NCBI GenBank assembly: GCA_030149165.1
Contig: JASBRY010000005.1
Coordinates: 1-64,000, forward strand
Origin: Phycisphaerales bacterium
GTDB taxonomy: Bacteria > Planctomycetota > Phycisphaerae > Phycisphaerales > UBA1924
Direction: 5' to 3'
DNA length: 64,000 bases
A program made the position numbers and the translations under genes. A model generated the notes under the pieces. The model was not told the origin of the DNA, made no database searches, and saw nothing but the letters and a program-made list of their open reading frames with translations. Positions 57,724-64,000 of this stretch are shown here, piece by piece. How positions within the stretch are numbered: position 1 is the first letter of the stretch; each line of letters starts with the position of its first letter.

Positions 57724-58124
57724 GGAGTCACCTCTGGACGCGACAACTCAATCTCATACAACGATTCTTCATCAGTCGGCTCAAAGGTGATGCGATCGAG
57801 CGCATCGTCACTCCCGAAGTACAAGTACATCCGCTTGCGCCCGTAGTAATCAAAGAATCCACCAAAGACAATCGATTGCCTCGGCTTCACCCAGGTAATG
57901 ATGTCCTCGTCCTGCTCCCCATAGTCATAAGGCTCGATCGACAATCGCTCAAGCTGATCCCAAGCACCCGCCTTCGACATCCCAAGCGGGAAACGCTCCT
58001 GCACACGCTGATCAAAGACCGCGCGATCCAAATCTGAATGAAGCGTTCGACACCCAGTACAAAATGTAAGCAGGATCACGCTCGCACCAACCAGAGCCGC
58101 AAGCATCGGGATCGCCCAGGTCAT
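57720..58124 (-). CDS. Chimeric lipoprotein-like small protein
   Basis: This protein of 134 residues begins 'MTWAIPMLAALVGASVILLTFCTGC', nearly the same as the start of downstream BatA (MTWATPMLAALVGAIAIPSLVILYF). The first ~45 bases differ at only a few positions, then a 12-15 base deletion follows before the shared GTGATCCTG. The rest, 'RTLHSDLDRAVFDQRVQERFPLGMSKAGAWDQLERLSIEPYDYGEQDEDIITWVKP', resembles small lipoproteins with an SmpA/BamE-like 'FPLGMSKAGAWDQL' turn. A Cys after TG could be lipidated, although the box is imperfect. Start and stop overlap the neighbours as ATGA on both sides, so it is fully embedded in the operon. Confidence 0.72.
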   Translation of the reverse strand: MTWAIPMLAALVGASVILLTFCTGCRTLHSDLDRAVFDQRVQERFPLGMSKAGAWDQLERLSIEPYDYGEQDEDIITWVKPRQSIVFGGFFDYYGRKRMYLYFGSDDALDRITFEPTDEESLYEIELSRPEVTP

Positions 58125-58540
58125 CAACGAAATCTCCAGTTATATACAAGCTGAGCAACAATGTTTCCAGCCAGCATTCCAATGGTGAGTACAGCAAGCA
58201 CACTTGTAGTCCGCTGCTGGGCTTTACCATCCAAGAGCGTGTGCGCAAAGGCTATTGTGACCACCCAAACCGGCAGACTGACAAGACTCACGGCCCACAG
58301 TCCCAATCCTGATTCACCAGGCTCATTGACACGAGCAGCATACTCGATAAACCACCAATATACAAGCAACATAAGCAATCCGATATTGAGGGCCACAACC
58401 AATCTTGGAATCCAAACGAAAGCACTGTGAATGTTTGGCGTGCTTTCTCTATTCTCAATATCCTTTCGATGAACGACGCAGCCAAACCCAACGAAGTTGT
58501 ACACCGTAAAGATGAGGATGATCGTTGTAAGCAGATTCAC
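58124..58540 (-). CDS. Small four-helix membrane protein, unknown
   Basis: This 138-residue protein has four predicted helices at about 3-20, 44-65, 77-97 and 112-131 ('LTTIILIFTVYNFVGFGCVV', 'FVWIPRLVVALNIGLLMLLVYWWF', 'LGLWAVSLVSLPVWVVTIAFAHTLL', 'TTSVLAVLTIGMLAGNIVAQLVY'). It has no known motif. It overlaps DUF58 by 4 bases on one side and the chimeric gene by one on the other. One hand-counted line gave about 45% G+C, against about 63% for a line in batA, so it may be a later insertion. A role with the MoxR system is possible by location only. Confidence 0.7.
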   Translation of the reverse strand: MNLLTTIILIFTVYNFVGFGCVVHRKDIENRESTPNIHSAFVWIPRLVVALNIGLLMLLVYWWFIEYAARVNEPGESGLGLWAVSLVSLPVWVVTIAFAHTLLDGKAQQRTTSVLAVLTIGMLAGNIVAQLVYNWRFR

Positions 58541-59484
58541 CGCAGCAACCCCCGCTTCCGCAGGTAATCCACCAGCAGCGTATCGATCGGCGTGTCCGAC
58601 TGGATCGTCAACCCCGTGATCTCTCGCCGAGCACAGAAATCGCGCAAGCCCTGACAGTACGCAGACAAGTTCTCCTTGTACTTCTTGAGCAGCGGCGCCG
58701 AGATCGTCACCTCCGCCATGTCCCCATCCTCCACATCGCGCAGCTGCAGATCCCCCGCAATGTCAGGCTCCACCTCCTGAGGCGACAACACCTGAATCGC
58801 AAACACATCGTACCCGCGACCCACCAGCAGCCGAAGACCAGTCTCGTACCCCTCCTTCATGAAGAAGTCGCTCAGCACGATCATCACGCCCTTGCCGCGG
58901 CGCGTCATCGCGATGCGCTTGCACGCCTGTCCGAAGTCCGTCCCCCCCTCCGGCGTGATCGAGCACAAAAACCGCGCCAGGTCATGCGTTCTTCTTCGTC
59001 CACGCAGATCACGGATATTCCCCGCGATCGATTGCTCCCCTCCAGCAATCACCAGCTCATCGCGCATCCCCACAGCCGTGACCGCGACGCGGTTGAGGTT
59101 CAGCAGCCCGATGTACCCCAGCGCCATCGCGACCTGCTGCATGTAGTAGAACTTATTGGGTTCGCCGCAATCGCTCGAAGCGCTCGCATCGATCACAATA
59201 TGCAACGACAGGTCCTCCTCCTCCATGAACAGCTTCATGAAGAACCGATCGAGCCGCGCGTAGATATTCCAGTCGATGTGCCGCAGGTCATCGCCCGTCG
59301 CATAAGGACGATGATCCGCAAACTCGACACTCTCGCCGCGTTTTTTAGATCGCCGCTCGCCCTTGAGCTTGCCCGCGAAGATCTTCCGCGACGACACATC
59401 CAGATGCGAGATCTTCCCGATCAGCTCAGAAGACAGCAGCTCATCAATCGTCGCAGGCCGAGTTGGATTCTCCGATCGCAGCAT
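58537..59484 (-). CDS. DUF58 domain protein
   Basis: This 315-residue protein is the usual partner of MoxR ATPases. The DUF58 core reads 'SSRKIFAGKLKGERRSKKRGESVEFADHRPYATGDDLRHIDWNIYARLDRFFMKLFMEEEDLSLHIVIDASASSDCGEPNKFYYMQQVAMALGYIGLLNLNRVAV'. The VWA-like part has 'DASASSD' and later 'GVMIVLSDFFMKEGYETGL'. No membrane helix is present, so it is cytoplasmic or peripheral. It starts at the TAATG overlap with the upstream lipoprotein gene. Its job, with MoxR, is inferred to be assembling or activating a target complex. Confidence 0.92.
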   Translation of the reverse strand: MLRSENPTRPATIDELLSSELIGKISHLDVSSRKIFAGKLKGERRSKKRGESVEFADHRPYATGDDLRHIDWNIYARLDRFFMKLFMEEEDLSLHIVIDASASSDCGEPNKFYYMQQVAMALGYIGLLNLNRVAVTAVGMRDELVIAGGEQSIAGNIRDLRGRRRTHDLARFLCSITPEGGTDFGQACKRIAMTRRGKGVMIVLSDFFMKEGYETGLRLLVGRGYDVFAIQVLSPQEVEPDIAGDLQLRDVEDGDMAEVTISAPLLKKYKENLSAYCQGLRDFCARREITGLTIQSDTPIDTLLVDYLRKRGLLR

Positions 59485-59702
59485 TACTCTTCAATCTCCC
59501 GGAACACATCATCAATAGCCTTGTCAATCTTCGTCTCACTCGACCGCGCCCGCCGCGTGTAGGTCTCGTCCGCACCGATGCCCTCGGCGCTGATCACCTC
59601 GCGATAGCAACCAGACATACTCGATATCAATCCCACAAGCACACCCGCGACAAGACACAGCCGAACGCCCACTCGTAAATCCTGCTTCATCGAGCTCTTC
59701 AT
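59484..59702 (-). CDS. Small lipoprotein
   Basis: This protein of about 72 residues has a signal 'RVGVRLCLVAGVLVGLISSMSGC' ending at a lipobox (SMSGC), so it is probably lipid-anchored. The mature part 'YREVISAEGIGADETYTRRARSSETKIDKAIDDVFREIEE' is helical and charged. The start at 59702 overlaps the previous stop as ATGA; an ATG at 59690 is an alternative. It sits between another lipoprotein and DUF58, so it may be part of the envelope system. No family match is recognised. Confidence 0.72.
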   Translation of the reverse strand: MKSSMKQDLRVGVRLCLVAGVLVGLISSMSGCYREVISAEGIGADETYTRRARSSETKIDKAIDDVFREIEE

Positions 59703-60202
59703 TGACCGTCCTCCGCATCCCATCGCACAAACACCGTCCCCTCGCGCCCCAGCTTCGGGACCGTCACAAACCCCGTCTCGAGCGGCTCATCAATCACCAC
59801 CCGAAACACGAACCCATCGTCCCATCCATCCCGCAGTGCATCCTCTCCTACTCCCTCCGCACTGAGCGAGAGCAATCCGCTCAGCTGTTGATCCTGACGG
59901 CGCTCTTTGATCATCAGCGCGTACTGCACACTCATCCAGTCCTCATCACGCGAGCCGTGCACCGTGGGACCAATCACAAACTGCGACAAACTCCCGTCCT
60001 GCTCCGAAACGCACAGATGCGTGCGCCATCCATACCCCCTTTGCTCCGCGACCATCGACCGCGCCCGCTCCATCGAATCCGCATCCCCCGCTATTCCCAC
60101 AACCCAGGTCTCGCCGGGACCGCGCGAGCGCTCCCCCCCTCCGATCGCGCAGCCGCTCAAAAGCAGTACACACGCAACCAGACTGACCGCATTCCGGATC
60201 AT
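59699..60202 (-). CDS. Lipoprotein of unknown function
   Basis: This 167-residue protein has a lipoprotein signal 'MIRNAVSLVACVLLLSGCAIGG'. The body begins 'WVVGIAGDADSMERARSMVAEQRGYGWRTHLCVSEQDGSLSQFVIGPTVHGSRD', with an alpha/beta feel, reminiscent of SPOR-like peptidoglycan-binding folds, which is only a resemblance. It overlaps MoxR by 4 bases (ATGA), indicating translational coupling. It is the first of two lipoprotein genes between moxR and the DUF58 gene. Confidence 0.75.
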   Translation of the reverse strand: MIRNAVSLVACVLLLSGCAIGGGERSRGPGETWVVGIAGDADSMERARSMVAEQRGYGWRTHLCVSEQDGSLSQFVIGPTVHGSRDEDWMSVQYALMIKERRQDQQLSGLLSLSAEGVGEDALRDGWDDGFVFRVVIDEPLETGFVTVPKLGREGTVFVRWDAEDGQ

Positions 60203-61248
60203 GAACCCACCATCGCCGTCGGCTGTGTCGGAGTGAGCTTGAGTATCTCGCGCACCACATCGTCCGAGCTCACGCGATCCGCCTCCGCTTCAAAGTTCAT
60301 CAGCACACGATGCCGCAGACAAGGCATCGCGACATCCTGGATGTCCTGATAGCTCACATGGAAACGACCATCGACCAGCGCGCGAACCTTGCCCGCCAGA
60401 ATCAGCGCCTGCGCCCCGCGAGGACTCACCCCGCAGCGCACATACCGATTCGTTGGACCATTGGGACCACCCGCCGCCGTATCAGTCTCCGGATGCGTCG
60501 CCAAAACCAGCCTCGCCGCGTACTGCTTTACATGCGGCGCGACCACCACCTGACGCACGAGCTCCTGATATTCAAGAATCGCCTTCCCATCGAGCACCTT
60601 GCCCGCGACCGGATTCTCCGCGCCCGTCGTCCGATCAATGATCTCCATCAGATCCTCAAGCCCCGCGTATCCCACATCGACCTTGAGCAAGAACCGGTCC
60701 ATCTGCGCCTCGGGAAGCGGATAGGTCCCTTCTTGTTCAATAGGGTTCTGCGTCGCGAGCACCAAGAACGGCTCATTCAATTCATACGTCTCACCCGCCA
60801 CCGTCACCGAGTGCTCCTGCATCGCTTCCAGAAGAGCCGACTGCGTTTTCGGCGTCGCGCGATTGATCTCGTCCGCGAGCACCACCTGCGCAAAAATCGG
60901 CCCCTGCTGAAACTCAAAGCTCCGATGACCCGTGTCCGGATTCTCCGAAACAATATTGGTCCCGATCACATCCGCAGGCATCAAGTCCGGCGTGAACTGA
61001 ATACGACTAAACGGCAAGTGCAATGTCGTCGCCAGCGTCCGCACCAGCAGCGTCTTCCCAAGACCAGGCACACCCTCGAGCAGCACATTGCCCCCCGCGA
61101 ACAACGCGACGAGCACCGCATCGACCACCGCCTGCTGACCCACCATCACCTTGCCGATCTCACCGCGCAGCTGCGCGAAACTCGCTCGGAACTGCTCGCA
61201 CTGCGCCTTGACCTCAGCAGGGGTCTCAAGATTCTCATTCATTGCCAT
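60199..61248 (-). CDS. MoxR family AAA+ ATPase
   Basis: This 349-residue ATPase has Walker A 'GNVLLEGVPGLGKTLLVRTLA', Walker B 'QVVLADEINRATPKTQSALLEAMQE' and sensor 'LVLATQNPIEQEGTYPLPEAQMDRFLLKVDVGY'. The last ~80 residues form the lid. MoxR proteins act as chaperones with VWA-containing partners, here the DUF58, BatA and VWA proteins of the same operon. GAGGAG 6 bases before the ATG at 61248 fixes the start. Confidence 0.94.
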   Translation of the reverse strand: MAMNENLETPAEVKAQCEQFRASFAQLRGEIGKVMVGQQAVVDAVLVALFAGGNVLLEGVPGLGKTLLVRTLATTLHLPFSRIQFTPDLMPADVIGTNIVSENPDTGHRSFEFQQGPIFAQVVLADEINRATPKTQSALLEAMQEHSVTVAGETYELNEPFLVLATQNPIEQEGTYPLPEAQMDRFLLKVDVGYAGLEDLMEIIDRTTGAENPVAGKVLDGKAILEYQELVRQVVVAPHVKQYAARLVLATHPETDTAAGGPNGPTNRYVRCGVSPRGAQALILAGKVRALVDGRFHVSYQDIQDVAMPCLRHRVLMNFEAEADRVSSDDVVREILKLTPTQPTAMVGS

Positions 61249-61296
61249 GTCAAACTCCTCGCCGAACCCTCGGCGTTGGTATCTTCACTCTATCAA

Positions 61297-64000
61297 CTAT
61301 TCCTGCCCGTCATACTCATCCCGCGCCCGCTTCTTCGCTGCACGCAGCGCACTGAGCGCATCCATCGTCTCGTCTTCCTTCGATTCCACTTTCTTTGGTT
61401 TACCGATCGAGGGTCCACCAGTTTCTTCTTGTCCAGACAGCGCCACAGGACCATCCTGGATCTGAACCGTCTGATCCGCCTCAAACTTACGCGCCGATTG
61501 CTTGCGATCGTCCCCAGTCCGCGATTCCGTCCGAACGCGCGCCGCTCGCATCGCCGCCGTCGCGTCCATCGATCGATCCGTTTCTTTGTGCGCCCCGCGC
61601 CGCACGAACGCCGCGATCGCTCGTGGATCAATCCGCACGCGCCGCACCGCAACATCGAGCAGGAAGATCCCAATCCCAGCAATCGCAACCGCCATCCAGA
61701 TCGGAGTCAGCGCGACAGGCATCGTCAGCCCCTCACGCGACCACAGATCAGAAACCGTCGGATCTGCACTGAGCACGCGACCACCTGTAATCGAAGCGAC
61801 CTGTCTGAGCAACGGAAGATTCGTTCTGAGCGATTTGTACTCATCCGCAAAGGGACGGATCACCGCCGCCTGCGCACTCCCCTCAAGAACTTGATCCCCA
61901 TCCCCAGGCGCCCGGTATTGCATGTTCACCACATACGAGCCGGGCTTCGATGAATCAAAGTCCCCCTCATAGCGCCCCGGCCCAACCTGACGCAGCTCAA
62001 CAATCTCCCCGATCCCATCGGGAGTCGAAGCACGCGCCCTGAAGTTCGCAAAGTCCATCCGATCCCCACTCGGATCAAACGCCTCGACAATCACACGCGT
62101 CCGCTCGCCCGTGTTCTCAGTCGTCACGCGCAGCGTCGATTCCCCGCCCGGACGCATCGCCCAGCGCACATGCTGCTCCCAGAACTGGTTGAACCCGCTC
62201 CACCCCACCCAAGCCGGAGACCAACGCGACGACACATCACTCGTAAAGGTCACCACCTTCCCGAGCCCGTACTGCCACTGCGCCGCGATCGGATCTTCTT
62301 CCTTCCCTCGAAGCGTGACCAGACTCAACCCCTCACGCTCCGCCGCGACCACATACCCCTGGATCGGAGGCACCGCGTTGATCCCACGCATCGTCTCCGT
62401 CGGAACCCCAGTCCGCGAAGGACTGAACGCCTCCCCCTCCCAGATCAGCGCCCTACGAATAGTCTGCGCTTCCTTAATGAAAATTTGCGGCAGCGTCGCA
62501 AGCGCATTATTACTCACATTGTAATAAGTCCCCCCAGTCATCCGCGCCATCGTGCGGAGCGTGTTGGTATCCCCCGCCGAGTGTGGATTCACACCGACCG
62601 CCGAGATCGTAATCCCCGACTGCTTGAACTGACGCAGCAAACTCCGCGACAACGACGGATCACCATCACTGATCACAATGCAGTGCTTCTGCCCCGCCTG
62701 CGCGTTCTGCAGTCCCGCCAGCGCCAACTGCAACGACGGATCAAAGCTCGGCATGTCCCCAAACTGCAGGTTATTGATCGCCTTGCGTACCGCCGATCGA
62801 TCACCCACCGGAGACAGCGGATACACCCAATCCGTCCCGCCCAACCCCTGATACTCCACGATCCCGATGAGATCCAAACGCGACAACGCATCCGCGGCTG
62901 CGTTACAAATCTGCTTCCCATAGAACACACCCTTGGGAATCTCCACCGAGTGGACCACCAGCGCCAGCGCCCCGCGAGGCATCTGTCTTTTCTGAGGAGG
63001 ATCAAGCCGAATAGGAAGCGCATCAGCGAGCGGCGATCCGATCCATCCCCCAGCACCAAACGACTCGGGACCACCGATCATCATGATCCCGCCACCCGTG
63101 TCGTGCACATACTGACGCATCATCTCTTGCTGCGTCTCCGCGAATGAGTACGCCGATTGATTGATCAGCACCACCGCTTCGTACGAAGCAAGCTCAGGGA
63201 GCGATCCTGGGAACTCCGAAGCGCTGATGCGCTGCGTCTCTAGTTCTGCCGCGTGCAGCGCATCCTCGATACGCACCGCCTCGCGCGGATCCTCCGCGAC
63301 CACGAGCACCAGCCCCTCGCTCCCCACAAAGGTGATCACCGATCCGTTGTTGTTCTGTCGGAGCGAGTCACCAATCGTCGTGCCGACTGTCCCATCATCA
63401 TTCAATGAAGCAATCGGTTCAAACACCGCATCATACAGCTGAGGTCCCGCCTGCGTCACCGCGATCGGAACCCGGATGACATTGCGACCCTTCTTCAGCT
63501 CCGCGTAATACCCAAGTTCATCGGGCGCCGGATCTAGATCAATCGGCGTCCCGCCGCGCGACACCATCAATCGACCCACCGCCGGAGTCGTGCTTGTCAG
63601 CACCACCTTCAGCGCGATCGTCTCACCAACGCGCGTGTTCGCCGGCGCTTGCACCCCCTCGACCATGATCTCCTCGGCGTACTCAAACTCCACAGGGAGC
63701 ACATCGATCGGGATCCCCGCCGCCTTCGCCTGCTGCGCCGCTTGGAACAGCGACCCCTCCGTCTCGTTCGCGTCCGTCACAAGCAGGATCCGCGCAGCCG
63801 CATCCGTCGCGCTGTTCGCGATCGCTTGATTGACCGCGGATGCAAGATTCGTCGCTTCCGTATCCCCAATAAACTGCCGCTCGATCCCGCGCACAAACTT
63901 GCTCGGAGACGCCTGCACGATCGAGTCCCGCGCCGCCGTGATCACCCCAAGCTTGTCATCCGGCTGCCTCGATCCCTGCTGCGCCAGCTCCACAAACGAG
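61297..64000 (-). CDS. VWA/glutamine-amidotransferase-like membrane protein, partial
   Basis: The gene is cut by the window edge: the track GTG at 63993 is an internal codon and the true N-terminus lies beyond. At least 900 residues are visible. The first part is the end of a VWA-type domain ('AARILLVTDANETEGSLFQAAQQAKAAGIPIDVLPV'). A class-I glutamine-amidotransferase-like domain follows (about 265-340, 'SYEAVVLINQSAYSFAETQQEMMRQYVHDTGGGIMMIGGPESFGAGGW') without a clear nucleophile Cys. A second VWA domain ('GQKHCIVISDGDPSLSRSLL') has a degenerate MIDAS. One helix near 'TPIWMAVAIAGIGIFLLDVAV' precedes a charged cytoplasmic tail of about 130 residues. It heads the MoxR operon as far as visible. 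Confidence 0.87.
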   Translation of the reverse strand, partial: SFVELAQQGSRQPDDKLGVITAARDSIVQASPSKFVRGIERQFIGDTEATNLASAVNQAIANSATDAAARILLVTDANETEGSLFQAAQQAKAAGIPIDVLPVEFEYAEEIMVEGVQAPANTRVGETIALKVVLTSTTPAVGRLMVSRGGTPIDLDPAPDELGYYAELKKGRNVIRVPIAVTQAGPQLYDAVFEPIASLNDDGTVGTTIGDSLRQNNNGSVITFVGSEGLVLVVAEDPREAVRIEDALHAAELETQRISASEFPGSLPELASYEAVVLINQSAYSFAETQQEMMRQYVHDTGGGIMMIGGPESFGAGGWIGSPLADALPIRLDPPQKRQMPRGALALVVHSVEIPKGVFYGKQICNAAADALSRLDLIGIVEYQGLGGTDWVYPLSPVGDRSAVRKAINNLQFGDMPSFDPSLQLALAGLQNAQAGQKHCIVISDGDPSLSRSLLRQFKQSGITISAVGVNPHSAGDTNTLRTMARMTGGTYYNVSNNALATLPQIFIKEAQTIRRALIWEGEAFSPSRTGVPTETMRGINAVPPIQGYVVAAEREGLSLVTLRGKEEDPIAAQWQYGLGKVVTFTSDVSSRWSPAWVGWSGFNQFWEQHVRWAMRPGGESTLRVTTENTGERTRVIVEAFDPSGDRMDFANFRARASTPDGIGEIVELRQVGPGRYEGDFDSSKPGSYVVNMQYRAPGDGDQVLEGSAQAAVIRPFADEYKSLRTNLPLLRQVASITGGRVLSADPTVSDLWSREGLTMPVALTPIWMAVAIAGIGIFLLDVAVRRVRIDPRAIAAFVRRGAHKETDRSMDATAAMRAARVRTESRTGDDRKQSARKFEADQTVQIQDGPVALSGQEETGGPSIGKPKKVESKEDETMDALSALRAAKKRARDEYDGQE

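Noticed and set aside
1-64000. CRISPR arrays, insertion sequences or prophage
   Set aside because: No regularly spaced repeats, transposase, integrase or phage structural genes were seen in reading the window.

Overview
The window reads as a chromosomal segment of a marine-type planctomycete, most likely order Phycisphaerales. The lineage call is inference. It rests on two short secreted proteins with PEP-CTERM-like ends (hydrophobic segment then RRRR), a secreted repeat protein ending in the planctomycete dockerin-like 'LNFLDVS' module, a membrane cytochrome of the DUF2231 plus planctomycete-cytochrome type, a TPR protein with two RNA-polymerase alpha-CTD modules, and a MoxR/DUF58/BatA operon. 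No rRNA, tRNA, CRISPR array, insertion sequence or prophage is visible. Most genes are moderately GC-rich housekeeping genes.

Layout. 0-5.5 kb: rpmH (too short for the ORF track), a PEP-CTERM protein with a structured leader, an orphan nuoB, a tandem-ACT protein, a YihY/BrkB membrane protein and an RluB-type pseudouridine synthase. 5.6-11.9 kb: a long coiled-coil protein, then the secretin gspD and ATPase gspE of a type II secretion or type IV pilus machine. 11.9-17.4 kb: acetyltransferase, MDR oxidoreductase, aroC and a fused MFS/spermidine synthase-like protein. 17.4-25.7 kb: BFD-type ferredoxin, RNHCP protein, TPR/alpha-CTD protein, MATE exporter, pdxA, pheA, two unknown proteins and dut. 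25.7-31.5 kb: rpsA, a Gfo/Idh/MocA dehydrogenase, trxA, folP and a methionine-rich exported protein. 31.8-41.9 kb: ftsK with a very acidic tail, an FG-GAP/dockerin-like protein, two bactofilins (one with a zinc ribbon), bioY, a prepilin, DCC and OsmC proteins, and three small membrane proteins.

41.9-46.1 kb holds the clearest accessory element. It is an AT-rich single gene joining a GHKL (Hsp90/MutL/MORC-type) ATPase to a Shedu-like PD-(D/E)xK nuclease, and it is probably an anti-phage defence gene. It sits just downstream of thiC, which is controlled by a TPP riboswitch. 46.1-53.4 kb carries a cytochrome pair, a second PEP-CTERM protein, DinB and TetR proteins, a large exported protein of unknown function and a nitroreductase. 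53.4-64 kb has an isolated atpG and a tightly overlapping minus-strand operon: VWA/amidotransferase-like protein (cut by the window edge), MoxR, two lipoproteins, DUF58, a small membrane protein, a chimeric lipoprotein, BatA and a PhnP-like hydrolase. In that operon the lipoprotein gene before batA begins with a near copy of the first ~45 bases of batA, which suggests recent gene birth by local duplication.

How genes work together. gspD/gspE and the distant prepilin belong to one export or pilus apparatus. The MoxR-DUF58-VWA cluster forms a predicted envelope chaperone system. aroC and pheA share aromatic amino acid synthesis. bioY, thiC and pdxA cover uptake or synthesis of vitamins. All functions are inferred by reading translated motifs; no database search was run.
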